A program made the translations under genes and the position numbers. This document shows positions 9,641-18,146 of a stretch of DNA of 64,000 nucleotides, in pieces; position 1 is the first letter of the stretch, and every line of letters begins with the position of its first letter. Source of the stretch: Paralimibaculum aggregatum (lineage in GTDB: Bacteria; Pseudomonadota; Alphaproteobacteria; Rhodobacterales; Rhodobacteraceae); the NCBI RefSeq assembly GCF_030270585.1, contig NZ_BSYI01000008.1, positions 1-64,000 on the forward strand, read 5' to 3'. Below the pieces are notes generated by a model. The model did no database searches, had not been told where the DNA came from, and worked only from the letters and a program-made list of their open reading frames with translations.

Positions 9641-9692
9641 TCCAGCATCGCCTGGCGGCGCGAGGTGTGCCAACATTGACCGTTCCCCTCGA

Positions 9693-10595
9693 TCAGGGCC
9701 GCGCATAACTGGGGTTCTCCGGTTGATTGGTTGCGGCGAGCGTCGGCGCGGAGCGCACAACAGGCTCAGGCGACGGCGCGGCGTTGGTTGCCAGGAACTC
9801 CTTGGGTGACAAATGGCCGGGCGCCGAGTGGGGGCGCTCGGTGTTGTGGTGGTGGCGCCATGCCGTGATTTCCTCTCGGGCATGACGGAGCGAGCGAAAC
9901 CAGTGTGGGTTGAGGCACGCGTCGCGGAGCTTGCCGTTGAAACGCTCCGCGAAGGCGTTCTGGACAGGCTTGCCGGGCTCGGTGAAGCGGAGCCGGGCAC
10001 CGGAGCGCTCCGACCACTCGAAGATCGCCCGGCTGGTGCCCTCGGGGCCGTTGTCGAGGACGATCTCCCCGGGCAGCCCGAAGCGCCTGCCCGGCTCGTC
10101 GAGATATCGCGCCGCGCGAGCGCCGGAGACCGAGAGGTCAATGATCTGACCAGGGCAGACACGGCTGTGGTCGTCGATGACGTCGAGCACCCGGAACCGA
10201 CGATGATCGGCGAGCTGGTCGCTCATGACGTCGGGAGACCAGCGCTGCATCGGCCGTTCCGGCACCCGGGGCGCAGTCCGGTCGCGACGGGGAAGCTTGC
10301 GCCGCTTCGTCGTCCTGACCTGCAGGCCTTCGGCGCAGCGGAGGCGCCAGGTCCGTTTGCGGTTCGTCACAGGCCCTTCCCGGCGCAGCATGGCGTGTGG
10401 GCGCAGAGAGCCATAGCGCCGGTTCTCCGAGGCCAAGGTCCGCATTCGCTCGAGGACATCACCGTCGTTGCGGGCGCCGGGGCGATACTGCTGCACGGAG
10501 CGTGAGAGCCCCACGATCCGGCAACTCCGCCGCTCGCTCAGGCCCAGTTCGTCCAACAGGAAGCCCACGGCTTTGCGCCTGGCCATGGGCGCCAC
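9693..10595 (-). CDS. IS3-family transposase OrfB (DDE integrase domain)
   Basis: 300 residues. The HTH_21-like N-terminus (SERRSCRIVGLSRS) precedes an integrase core with Asp in MQRWSPDVMSDQLA, Asp in VLDNGPEGTSRA and Glu in NAFAERFNGKLRD, so the DDE triad appears present. The family needs a programmed frameshift from OrfA to make the active OrfAB fusion; because OrfA is broken here, transposition by this copy alone is unlikely. Substitutions in conserved blocks (RRYGSLRPH where RRYGYRRLH is usual) also suggest decay. Confidence 0.85.
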   Translation of the reverse strand: MAPMARRKAVGFLLDELGLSERRSCRIVGLSRSVQQYRPGARNDGDVLERMRTLASENRRYGSLRPHAMLRREGPVTNRKRTWRLRCAEGLQVRTTKRRKLPRRDRTAPRVPERPMQRWSPDVMSDQLADHRRFRVLDVIDDHSRVCPGQIIDLSVSGARAARYLDEPGRRFGLPGEIVLDNGPEGTSRAIFEWSERSGARLRFTEPGKPVQNAFAERFNGKLRDACLNPHWFRSLRHAREEITAWRHHHNTERPHSAPGHLSPKEFLATNAAPSPEPVVRSAPTLAATNQPENPSYARP

Positions 10596-10853
10596 CAGTC
10601 TTTTGCCAGGAGCTCCTTCATGGCGGACATGCCGAGCACCTGGTCGGCGACGATCCGCTTCAGCCGGGCATTCTCGGCTTCGAGGTCACGGAGCGTCCTC
10701 GCCTTTCACGCGGAGAAGGGCGCGCTCGAGAGGCCGTACCGGCGGCACATATCCGCGGTCTTTGCCCCCGCTTCCGGCGTGCGCAGGATCGCGATGACCC
10801 GCGCCTCGCTGACGTTGCGAAGCGGCGCGCGCGAAGCGTGGAGATCGCTTCAT
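10596..10853 (-). pseudogene. IS3-family OrfA remnant
   Basis: From the ATG at 10853 the frame is lost within about ten codons. The OrfA sequence then reads ARVIAILRTPEAGAKTAD, MCRRYGLSSAPF, followed by a stop where the YKWKAKYGG segment should be. It resumes as LRDLEAENARLKRIVAD, QVLGMSAMKELLAKDW, the leucine-zipper-like C-terminus. One frameshift and one short deletion inactivate the helix-turn-helix protein. Confidence 0.75.
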
Positions 10854-11061
10854 CCTCCGGTCCTCTCACTCGGCCGGGCTCCAGCATCAGATGGAGGAAA
10901 TTGCAGGGGCAGAGCACCGGAGCCCAGACGGGCCGCCGGCGTCTAGGATCCGCGACCAACAAGTCCGGGTCAATGCCGCGAACGGCCCATCAGTGGTGGA
11001 GTGCGGCCGGTAGATAGAAAGCTCCGGGTGGCGCGAGCGCGCGCATGATGCCCGGCGGGTG

Positions 11062-11466
11062 TCAGCCATTTTCCAGCTCGAAGGTCGCCAGTGGCAGTCC
11101 CGCCTCGACCGTCACGCAGAGGCGCACCCTCGCGCCCTCCGCGAGAAGGCTTCGGTCCGCGAGGTTGACGATGTTGGTCAGCAGCCGCGGCCCTTCGTCG
11201 AGCGCGACGATCGCCACGTTGTAGGGTGTCCGGCCCTCGAGATGGGGCGCATAGGCGCGGTGATACCAGACCCAGGAGACGAGCCGCCCGCGCCCGCCGG
11301 TGTCGCGCCACGCCCGCCGGGGCGACAGGCAGGCCGGGCACTGCGCGCTCGCCGGAAGCCAGAGATGGCCGCAGTCGGCGCAGGCCTGGCAGCGCAGCAC
11401 CCCTGCGGCGATGCCGTCCCAGTAGTGCCGGTTCAGATCGGTGATCTCGGGATGCGGAAAGCTCAT
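11062..11466 (-). CDS. Zn-ribbon OB-fold protein (DUF35/ACAC family)
   Basis: 134 residues. An N-terminal rubredoxin-like zinc ribbon with Cys pairs (CQACADCGH ... CPAC) is followed by an OB-fold (GRLVSWVWYHRAYAP to the C-terminus). Such proteins are obligate partners of non-canonical thiolases, hydratases and aldolases acting on CoA thioesters, where the OB-fold binds the CoA part. The 4-bp ATGA overlap with the thiolase-like gene upstream supports a complex between the two. It is the last gene of the minus-strand operon that starts near 16.86 kb. Confidence 0.88.
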   Translation of the reverse strand: MSFPHPEITDLNRHYWDGIAAGVLRCQACADCGHLWLPASAQCPACLSPRRAWRDTGGRGRLVSWVWYHRAYAPHLEGRTPYNVAIVALDEGPRLLTNIVNLADRSLLAEGARVRLCVTVEAGLPLATFELENG

Positions 11467-12593
11467 GCCGGCTGCCCCAGGATGAGGGTGGCGTGGGTGT
11501 GCATGCTGCCGCCCTGGTTGGAGACGATGCCGGCCTTCGGTGCCTTCACCTGCAGCCGCGCATCGCCCCGCATCTGGCGCACGCCCTCGATGACGAGCTG
11601 GAGCCCCGGCGTGCCGGATTCCGCGAGCAGCCCGCCGGAGGTGTTGAGCGGCAGCGCGCCCTCCGGCCCGATCCCCTCGGCGAGCGCCAGCGCCCCGGCC
11701 TGGCCGCGGGGCGCAAGCCCGTAGTCCTCCAGCGTCTGCAGCACGGTGACGGTGAAGCAGTCGTAGATCTGCGCGACGCCGATATCCTCCGGCCCGACCC
11801 CGGCCATGCGATAGGCGGTGCGGGCAGATTCGGCGGCCATGGTGTCGAGCAGGTCGGGTCTGAGATGAACCTCCCAGCTCTCCTGGCCCTGGCCGAAACC
11901 GAGGATCGGAACGGGGCGGGGCAGCGCCAGCTCCTTCGCCCTGCGCGCGGAGCAGACGATCACGGCGGCGCCGCCGTCGGAGAGCAGGCAGCAGTCGTCG
12001 CGCCGCAGCGGTTCGACCACGAACGGGCTCGCGAGATAGGTGTCCATGTCCAGCGGCACGCGCAGATGGGCATGGGGGTTGCCGAGGGCATTGGCGCGGG
12101 CCTGCACCGCGATCGCGCCGAAATGCGTGTCCGGCGCGCCGTAGCGGTTGCGATAGGCCTGATGGATCATCGCGTAGCCGGCCGCGGTGGAATACCAGCC
12201 ATAGGCGGCCTCCTCGCCGCGCGGGCGGTGATAGACCGCATGCGAGCCGGTGCGCGGCGTGTCGCCATAGCAGATCAGCGCCATCTCGATCATGCCGGCC
12301 TCGATGGCGAGCGCCGCGAAGGAGATCAGCGAGACATTCGCCGCGCCGCCCTGATCGAGCGCGCAGCCCATCCGCGGGCGCAGCCCGAGCGCCTGCGCGA
12401 CCTGCTGGCCATAGAGGATCGACGGGGCGGAATTGGCCATCTTCACGAAGACCCCGTCGAGCATGTCCTTCTCGATGCCGGCATCGGCGATGGCGTTCCG
12501 CGCGGCCTCGACGATCAGCGCGACCCTGTCGCGGCCCGGATGCTTGCCGTAGCGGGTGTGCCCGACGCCGGCGATGACTGTCCTTCCCCGCAT
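11463..12593 (-). CDS. Thiolase-family (SCP2-thiolase-like) protein
   Basis: 376 residues of the SCP2-thiolase-like group (VIAGVGHTRYGKHPGRD at the N-terminus; NTSGGLLAESGTPGLQ and VSNQGGS near the C-terminus). The segment LDQGGAANVSL stands where degradative thiolases have the acylated Cys (xxCxSG), so the nucleophile appears to be Gly. Members lacking this Cys act with a DUF35 subunit, often as aldolases or retro-aldolases on acyl-CoA side chains, or as non-decarboxylating partners. The gene ends in an ATGA overlap with its DUF35 partner. Its position after three acyl-CoA dehydrogenases and a crotonase suggests the last carbon-carbon cleavage of a beta-oxidation-like route. The reaction is inferred. 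Confidence 0.85.
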   Translation of the reverse strand: MRGRTVIAGVGHTRYGKHPGRDRVALIVEAARNAIADAGIEKDMLDGVFVKMANSAPSILYGQQVAQALGLRPRMGCALDQGGAANVSLISFAALAIEAGMIEMALICYGDTPRTGSHAVYHRPRGEEAAYGWYSTAAGYAMIHQAYRNRYGAPDTHFGAIAVQARANALGNPHAHLRVPLDMDTYLASPFVVEPLRRDDCCLLSDGGAAVIVCSARRAKELALPRPVPILGFGQGQESWEVHLRPDLLDTMAAESARTAYRMAGVGPEDIGVAQIYDCFTVTVLQTLEDYGLAPRGQAGALALAEGIGPEGALPLNTSGGLLAESGTPGLQLVIEGVRQMRGDARLQVKAPKAGIVSNQGGSMHTHATLILGQPA

Positions 12594-12634
12594 CCCGTCT
12601 CCCTCGCGGTGATCGATGGCGCCGGCCCGCGGGC

Positions 12635-13408
12635 TCAGCGGCCCCGGAACGTCGGTTCGCGTTTCTCGGCGAAGGCGGCCTTCGCGGCGGCGGTATCCTC
12701 GGAGCCGTGCAGGATGCCGTTGACGAGCTGCTCCATGCGCAGCCCCTCGGCGAGGGTCATGTCCTGGCCGCGCACGGCGAGCTCCTTGGCGGCGCGAACC
12801 GCCAGCGGCGCGTTGCGCCCGATCCGTTCCGCAAAGTCCCGCGCGGTCTCCATCAGCGCGGCCCGCGGCACGACGCGGTTGACCAGCCCCCAGCGCCCGG
12901 CGGCCTCGGCGTCGATCCGGTCGCCGAGCAGCAGCATCTCCATGGCGATGGCATAGGGCATCTGGCGCATGATCCGCTGGGTTCCGCCATTGGCGGCGAT
13001 GATGCCGCGCCGCACCTCGGCGAGCGAGAAGAAGGCGCTGTCAGAGGCGACCCGCAGGTCGGTCGCCAGCATCAGGGTCATGCCGCCGCCGACGCAGGCG
13101 CCGTTGACCGCCGCGATCACCGGCTTCCACACCTCGAGGCCGCGGTTCAGCAGGCTGTCCTTCTGGGTGAGCCAGAGATCCGAGAGCGCCCGCTCCCCGC
13201 CGACGAAGGACTTGATGTCGGCGCCGGCGCAGAAAGCGGCCTCGCCCGCGCCGGTCACGATGGCGGTGCGGATGCGGTCGTCGTCGCGCACCTGCACCCA
13301 GGCCTCCGAGAGCAGCCGGTAGTGCTCCGCATCCAGCGCATTGCGCCGTTCGGGGCGATTGATCGTGATCGTGGCGATGCCGTCCTGCAGGTCGAGATCG
13401 ATCGACAT
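12635..13408 (-). CDS. Enoyl-CoA hydratase/isomerase family protein (crotonase)
   Basis: 257 residues with the crotonase fold. The CoA-binding and oxyanion-hole segments are AFCAGADIKSFVGG and NGACVGGGMTLML. Compared with rat mitochondrial hydratase, the first catalytic Glu (GGxxE) is Thr here, while the second is kept (SLAEVRRG). This pattern is seen in isomerases and diverged hydratases, so plain hydration cannot be assumed. It sits 3 bp after an acyl-CoA dehydrogenase gene and 41 bp before the thiolase-like gene, in line with the second step of a beta-oxidation turn. Confidence 0.88.
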   Translation of the reverse strand: MSIDLDLQDGIATITINRPERRNALDAEHYRLLSEAWVQVRDDDRIRTAIVTGAGEAAFCAGADIKSFVGGERALSDLWLTQKDSLLNRGLEVWKPVIAAVNGACVGGGMTLMLATDLRVASDSAFFSLAEVRRGIIAANGGTQRIMRQMPYAIAMEMLLLGDRIDAEAAGRWGLVNRVVPRAALMETARDFAERIGRNAPLAVRAAKELAVRGQDMTLAEGLRMEQLVNGILHGSEDTAAAKAAFAEKREPTFRGR

Positions 13409-13411
13409 GGG

Positions 13412-14584
13412 CTACTCCCGCAGCAGTTCGCGCGAGAGGACCATGCGATGCACCTCCGATGGCCCCTCGCCGATCCGCTTGATCCGCAGCTCCCGGTACC
13501 AGCGCTCCAGCGGCAGCTCCCGGGCCACGCCCATGGCGCCGAGGATCTGGACGCAGCGGTCGATCACCCGGCCCGCGGTCTCGGTGGCATAGACCTTGGC
13601 GATCGAGGCGTCGGTCTTGATGTCGCGGCCGAGATCGCCGTTCCAGGCCGCCTGGTAGGTCAGCAGCCGGGCTGCGCGCAGCTCGATTTCGCTGTCGGCG
13701 ATCATCCATTGCACGGCCTGCTTGTCGGCCAGCAGCGACTTGTGGACATGGCGGCCGCGCGCCCATTCGGTGGCGATCCTCAGCGCTTCCTGGGCCACGC
13801 CGATCACCCCGGCGGCATAGGGCACGCGGGCATGGACCAGCCATTTCTGGCAGATCTCGAAGCCCCTGCCTTCCTCGCCGAGCCGGTTCTCCACCGGCAC
13901 GCGCACATCCTCGAGCACCATCTCGTAGGGCGAATAGGAGCGGATCACCCCGATCTCCCGCGCCGACATGCCCGGCGTTCCGGCGTCGAGGATGAAGGCG
14001 GTGATGCCGCCGCCCTTGCCGGCCTCGCCGGTGCGCGCGAACACGATGCCCCAATCCGCGTTTCCGGCGGCGGTGATCCACATCTTCGTGCCGTTCATCA
14101 CGTAGTGGTCGCCGTCGCGCACCGCGCGGGTCTGGATCTTGCGGCCAGGATCGGAACCGCCTGCGGCCTCCGAGATCGCCACGAAGCATTTCTTGCCCCG
14201 TGCGATCCCCTCCACGCCGTATTTCTGCTTCTGCGCCTCGTTGCCGAGCCAGATCACGCTCGGCGGATCGATGCCGAGCGCCCCGCAGGCCGGCACATAG
14301 GCGCCCATCCGGCATTTCGCGGCTTCCTCGGCGACGACGACCTGCCCGAGCAGGTTGAGGCCGCCACCGCCATATTCAGCCGGCGAGGCCAGGCACCAGA
14401 GGCCGAGCGCCTTCGCCTTCGCCTGCAGCTGCCGGAGCGCGTCCTCGGGCAGCGCATAGGCGTCATGCGGCTGTCGCTCCTCCAGCGGGCGCACCTCGTC
14501 GGCCATGAAGCGGCGCACGGTCTCGCGGAGCAGCACGAACTCCTCCGGCAGCTCCCAGGCTCCGCTGGCGGTGTCGTCAAGCAT
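13412..14584 (-). CDS. Acyl-CoA dehydrogenase
   Basis: 390 residues, the usual length for the family. FAD- and substrate-binding motifs are visible: VAISEAAGGSDPGRKI in the middle beta domain, MNGTKMWITAAG, and VQILGAMGVARELPLERWYRE with the C-terminal RIGEGPSEVHRMVLSREL. It introduces an alpha,beta double bond into acyl-CoA and passes electrons to ETF. The start at ATG 14584 overlaps the upstream gene by 8 bp, so the pair is probably translationally coupled. Other in-frame starts upstream lie inside the preceding gene and are rejected. Confidence 0.92.
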   Translation of the reverse strand: MLDDTASGAWELPEEFVLLRETVRRFMADEVRPLEERQPHDAYALPEDALRQLQAKAKALGLWCLASPAEYGGGGLNLLGQVVVAEEAAKCRMGAYVPACGALGIDPPSVIWLGNEAQKQKYGVEGIARGKKCFVAISEAAGGSDPGRKIQTRAVRDGDHYVMNGTKMWITAAGNADWGIVFARTGEAGKGGGITAFILDAGTPGMSAREIGVIRSYSPYEMVLEDVRVPVENRLGEEGRGFEICQKWLVHARVPYAAGVIGVAQEALRIATEWARGRHVHKSLLADKQAVQWMIADSEIELRAARLLTYQAAWNGDLGRDIKTDASIAKVYATETAGRVIDRCVQILGAMGVARELPLERWYRELRIKRIGEGPSEVHRMVLSRELLRE

Positions 14585-15695
14585 GTGTTTCCCCTTCCTG
14601 CGGGCGAGCCGACAGGGCCCGGATGCGCCGGCGATGCTCGGCCCCGTTGCCGAGCCAGGCGGCGAGCGCGATGGCGCGGTAGACATAGGCGCCGAGCTCG
14701 TACTCGCTGGTGAAGCCGATCGCCCCGTGGAGCTGGATGCATTCGCGCGTGATGCGCAGCACGGCATCGCTGCAGCGGCTCTTGACCCGGCTCGCGAGCA
14801 GGCTGCGCTCCGCAGGCGGGCGGGCGCCCGATGCCAGCGCCTCCTGCAGCACGCCGGAAGCGATCTCCTTGAGGATGTAGAGATCCACCACCTTGTGCTG
14901 CAGCGCCTGGAAGCTGCCGATCGGCCGGTCGAACTGCACCCGGGTGCGCATGTAGTCGAGCGTGAGATCGAGCGTCGCCTCCATCACCCCCAGCATCTCG
15001 GCGGAGGCCACGATGCAGGCCATGTCGAGCGCCTCCGCGAGCGCGGTCTCCGCAGCCTCGCCCTCCGCCACCACGGTCGTCCATTCGGCGCCGTCGAGCG
15101 CGAGCCGGCCGAGGCATGTGCCGTCGGAGCGCCATTCGTATGACACGGCGAGGCCCTCGCTGCGGGCATCGACGAGATAGATGCCGAGCCCCGCGTCGCC
15201 GCGCGCGGCGACGAGGAAGCTGTCCGCGAGGCTCGCACCGGCGACGAAGCGGCTCTGGCCGGTGAGCCGTCCGTCCGCCGGGCGGACAGCGCTTCCGAGA
15301 TCGTCGAGACTGCCGGCGGGCCCCTGGAACGCGAGGCAGGCCAGATGCTCTCCCGCCGCGAGGCCCGGCAGGAGCCGCGCCTTCAATGTGGTGTCCGGGC
15401 TGGCGGCAAGGATGCGCGCGCCTAGCACCGCGGTCGCGACCAGCGGCTCCGCCAGAAGCGCCTTACCGAGCTCCCGCACCACGGTGCCCATCTCGGGCAG
15501 ACCGAGGCCGAGCCCGTCATGCTCCTCGGGCACCAGGATGCCCATCCAGCCGAGGTCCGCCATCTTGCGGAAGGCCGCCGGGTTGACGCCCGGCAGCCTG
15601 CCGAACTCCCGCTGATGGTAGAAGAGATCGCGCTCCCCGGCGGCGAAGCCGGCGGCGGAGTCGCGAAGCATGGCGAGTTCGGAAGGATCGGTCAT
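14577..15695 (-). CDS. Acyl-CoA dehydrogenase-like protein (diverged)
   Basis: 372 residues. It keeps the N-terminal ACAD helix bundle (LGWMGILVPEEHDGLGLG), the R-x-QFDRPIGSFQALQH flavin-contact motif and the CIQLHGAIGFTSEYELG segment, but its middle beta domain is short and diverged. Adjacent unequal ACAD pairs often form heteromers in sterol and alicyclic acid degradation, as in the FadE26-27 and FadE28-29 pairs of actinobacteria. The 8-bp overlap with the next ACAD gene supports a heteromer here. This pairing is an inference. Confidence 0.88.
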   Translation of the reverse strand: MTDPSELAMLRDSAAGFAAGERDLFYHQREFGRLPGVNPAAFRKMADLGWMGILVPEEHDGLGLGLPEMGTVVRELGKALLAEPLVATAVLGARILAASPDTTLKARLLPGLAAGEHLACLAFQGPAGSLDDLGSAVRPADGRLTGQSRFVAGASLADSFLVAARGDAGLGIYLVDARSEGLAVSYEWRSDGTCLGRLALDGAEWTTVVAEGEAAETALAEALDMACIVASAEMLGVMEATLDLTLDYMRTRVQFDRPIGSFQALQHKVVDLYILKEIASGVLQEALASGARPPAERSLLASRVKSRCSDAVLRITRECIQLHGAIGFTSEYELGAYVYRAIALAAWLGNGAEHRRRIRALSARPQEGETHA

Positions 15696-15696
15696 C

Positions 15697-16857
15697 TCAG
15701 CTCGGCAGGTTCAGGACGGTTTTCGCGATGATGTTCCGCTGGATCTGGCTCGATCCGCCATAGATCGTCGGGGCGCGCGACTCGAAGAACGGTGCCGTCA
15801 CGTCGAGGCTTTCGCCGCCGACCGGCACCTCGCCGGCCATGCCGCCGGCATCGCCCGCCGCCTCGAGGATCGCCTCGGTGATGCGCTGGCAGGTTTCAGT
15901 CGCCCAGATCTTCAGCACCGAGACCTCGGCCCCGAGTTCCTCGCCGTTGACCACCTTCTGCTGCACCAGTGCATAGGCCGAGCCGAGGTCGCGGGTGTCG
16001 AGCTCGAGCGCCTGGTACTTCTCCGCGAAGACCGGGTCGTCGAACCTGCCGAGCGCCTCGGCGACGCGCTTCAGATGGAACAGCGCGGAGAACGACTGGC
16101 GCGGCGAGCCGGACCAGATCCGCTCATGCCCGAGCAGGGTCTTGGAGATCCGCCAGCCGTCGTTCAGCGCACCGATCAGGTTCTCCCGCGGCGTGCGCAC
16201 ATTGTCGAAGAAGACCTCGCAGAGCTCCTCCTTGCCGGCGATGTTGCGGATCGTGCGGACGGTCACGCCGGGCTGCTCGAGCGGGATGATGAGGAAGCTG
16301 ATGCCGGCCTGCTTGCGCACCGTCTTGTCGGTGCGGACGAGGGCGAAGATCATGTTCGCGTCCATCGCCATCGAGGTCCAGATCTTGCTGCCGTTGACGA
16401 CGAACGCATCGCCGTCGAGCACCGCCTCGGTCTTCAGCGAGGCGAGGTCGGAGCCGGCATTGGGCTCGGAGTAGCCCTGGCACCAGATATGTTCGCCCGA
16501 GATCACCCTGGGCAGGTATTCCGCCTTCTGCGCCTCGGAGCCATGGGCGATCAGCAGGGGGCCGAGATTGATGATCCCCTGATCGAGCAGGCGCGGTGCG
16601 CCGAGGTTCTCCATCTCCTCGAGATAGACGAGCTGCTTTGCCGGGTTCAGCCCCATGCCGCCGTATTTCCGCGGCCAGGCCGGGCAGAGCAGGCCGGCTG
16701 CGCCGAGCGCCTTCTGCCAGCCATGCACCTCGGCGAGCCGCGGACGGTCCTTGAGATGGCGGAGCCGGGCCGGGCAGTTCTCCTCCACGAAGCGGGCGAG
16801 CCTTTCCCGGAAGGCGTCGTCCGTCATGGCGTTCCAGTCCTGGGCGTCCTCTGGCAA
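15697..16857 (-). CDS. Acyl-CoA dehydrogenase
   Basis: 386 residues. Motifs include CQGYSEPNAGSDLASLKT (flavin/substrate loop), VNGSKIWTSMAMDA and the C-terminal IYGGSSQIQRNIIAKTVL. The proposed start is a TTG at 16857 with a GGGGGA stretch close upstream; an ATG at 16827 would shorten the protein by ten residues. It is first in the seven-gene catabolic operon whose upstream region carries two copies of the proposed IclR box (16950-16964 and 16969-16983). With the two following ACAD genes it provides up to three dehydrogenation steps. Confidence 0.92.
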   Translation of the reverse strand: MPEDAQDWNAMTDDAFRERLARFVEENCPARLRHLKDRPRLAEVHGWQKALGAAGLLCPAWPRKYGGMGLNPAKQLVYLEEMENLGAPRLLDQGIINLGPLLIAHGSEAQKAEYLPRVISGEHIWCQGYSEPNAGSDLASLKTEAVLDGDAFVVNGSKIWTSMAMDANMIFALVRTDKTVRKQAGISFLIIPLEQPGVTVRTIRNIAGKEELCEVFFDNVRTPRENLIGALNDGWRISKTLLGHERIWSGSPRQSFSALFHLKRVAEALGRFDDPVFAEKYQALELDTRDLGSAYALVQQKVVNGEELGAEVSVLKIWATETCQRITEAILEAAGDAGGMAGEVPVGGESLDVTAPFFESRAPTIYGGSSQIQRNIIAKTVLNLPS

Positions 16858-16949
16858 GCCTCCCCCTTCCCCTGGCGGGGTTCATGCGCCGAGCGCTGTT
16901 CTCGTTGCGGCGACCTTAGGCGGGGGCGGTCGGGATTGTCCAGCAGAAA

Positions 16950-16983
16950 TTACATTTAATGGCATATCTTTCGTTTAATGACA
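16950..16983. promoter_or_regulatory. Tandem 15-bp boxes, proposed IclR-regulator sites
   Basis: TTACATTTAATGGCA (16950-16964) and TTTCGTTTAATGACA (16969-16983) fit a 7-1-7 pattern, TTYCRTT-N-AATGRMA, with centres 19 bp apart. They lie between the SDR gene and the ACAD operon. The same motif occurs at 17902, 21824 and 24874-24907. Known IclR-family operators have the same 7-1-7 geometry. The sequence match is visible; the regulator assignment is inferred. Confidence 0.5.
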
Positions 16984-16997
16984 TTTGCGGAATATCC

Positions 16998-17768
16998 TCA
17001 GGCCCCGCGCAGGTCCGCAAAGGTCATCCCGCCGTCCACCAGCAGCGCCTGCCCGGTGATGAACTGGGCGTCTTCCCCGGCCAGGAAACAGGTGGCGCGC
17101 GCGACATCCTTCACCGTGCCGAGCCGGCCGAGCGGGGTCTGCGCCACGCGGGCCGCATCGCGATCCGCATTGCGCAGGCGCATCGTGCCTTCGGTCGGCA
17201 CCGGGCCCGGACAGATCGCGTTGACCCGGATGCCGCTCGGGCCGAGCTCCGCCGCCGCGGCGCGGGTGAGGCCCAGCAGGCCGGCCTTGATGCCGGAATA
17301 GACCATGGAGCCCGGCGTCGAGCGAAACGCCTCGACCGACGCGATGTTGATGATCGTGCCGCGCCGTTCCGGGCGCATGACCTCGGCCGCGGACTGGATG
17401 CCCCAGATCACCGCCTTGAAGCTGATATCGACCATCCGGTCGACGGTCTCGGGCTGGATCGCCGGAACGCCCTGGTAGCGCACCCAGGCGGCATTGTTGA
17501 CGAGGATGTCGAGATGCCCCCGGGCGCCGGCCACGGCCTCGATGGCGGCGCGCATGCCGTCGCGCGAGGCGATGTCCTGCGGCACGGCCATGGCGTGCCC
17601 GCCTCCGGCCGCGATCTCTTCGACCACGGCGGAAACCCGGTCCTCGCGCAGATCGTTGACCGCGACCACGGCACCTCGGGCGGCCAGTTCCAGCGCGATG
17701 GCGCGCCCGATACCGCTGGCGCTGCCGGTGACCAGGGCGACACGCCCGGCTAGCGAGAGCTCTGTCAT
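16998..17768 (-). CDS. SDR-family oxidoreductase
   Basis: 256 residues, classical short-chain dehydrogenase. The Rossmann motif is TGSASGIGRA (about 14-23), NNAAW lies near 90, the catalytic Ser-Tyr-Lys set includes YSGIK, and INIASVEAF precedes it. Asp/Arg after the second strand (NDLREDR) suggests NAD(H) preference. The ATG at 17768 matches the family start. It probably oxidises a hydroxyacyl-CoA or ring alcohol within the same pathway as the following ACAD operon, from which it is separated by a 140-bp promoter-like gap. Confidence 0.92.
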   Translation of the reverse strand: MTELSLAGRVALVTGSASGIGRAIALELAARGAVVAVNDLREDRVSAVVEEIAAGGGHAMAVPQDIASRDGMRAAIEAVAGARGHLDILVNNAAWVRYQGVPAIQPETVDRMVDISFKAVIWGIQSAAEVMRPERRGTIINIASVEAFRSTPGSMVYSGIKAGLLGLTRAAAAELGPSGIRVNAICPGPVPTEGTMRLRNADRDAARVAQTPLGRLGTVKDVARATCFLAGEDAQFITGQALLVDGGMTFADLRGA

Positions 17769-18146
17769 GTTTGCAATCCTTCCGGTCGGTTGATCCCCAG
17801 CCAGGCCGGCCCGTGACCGCAGGGCGCGGCAGGGCGCCGGATGCGGGGGCGTGGCAGCGCGGGCGAGCCTAGGCGTGGCCAAGCGGGCTTGTCCATGGAT
17901 ATTCCATTTAATGGAATTTATGTTGTTTGTTGAAACACCATGCGACGGCTCCCGATCGAGGCGGATGTGCCCCTTGAGGGCATCCGGACGCTGTACGCCC
18001 GGACAGAAAATCCGCCAGCTGGGGGAGTTCAGGGTTTACAGTGAATTTCGTCTAGCGTAATTGATGTCATATAACAATATCTCGCCGGCCCTCCGAGGCG
18101 CCGGCAGCGGTGGTCGCCCTGCGGCGATGCAAAGGGAGGAAAGAAC
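17769..18146. other. Divergent promoter region between SDR operon and TAXI-TRAP operon
   Basis: This stretch holds no gene. It contains a perfect 15-bp palindrome, TTCCATT-T-AATGGAA (17902-17916), the best copy of the proposed IclR box, with a weaker copy 19 bp further on at 17921-17935. At 18065-18076 it holds TGTCATATAACA, one of three related sites proposed for the GntR regulator. GGGAGG (18134-18139) lies upstream of the TRAP gene start. Confidence 0.55.

Larger units (their letters stand above)
9690..10916 (-). mobile_element. IS3-family (IS407-like group) insertion sequence, degenerate
   Basis: Contains an intact-looking OrfB and a broken OrfA in the usual order. The upstream end is proposed at 10916, where the minus strand begins TGCTCTGCCCCTGCAATTTC, matching the usual TG..CTGCCCC-type terminal sequence of this group. 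A matching terminus on the left, near 9650-9690, was not clear. The element sits immediately beyond the ackA remnant. Boundaries are approximate. Confidence 0.65.

Noticed and set aside
13412-14767. Longer start for the acyl-CoA dehydrogenase at 14767
   Set aside because: The extra 61 residues are Ser/Pro/Ala-rich, non-conserved and lie inside the upstream gene; ATG 14584 fits the family length.
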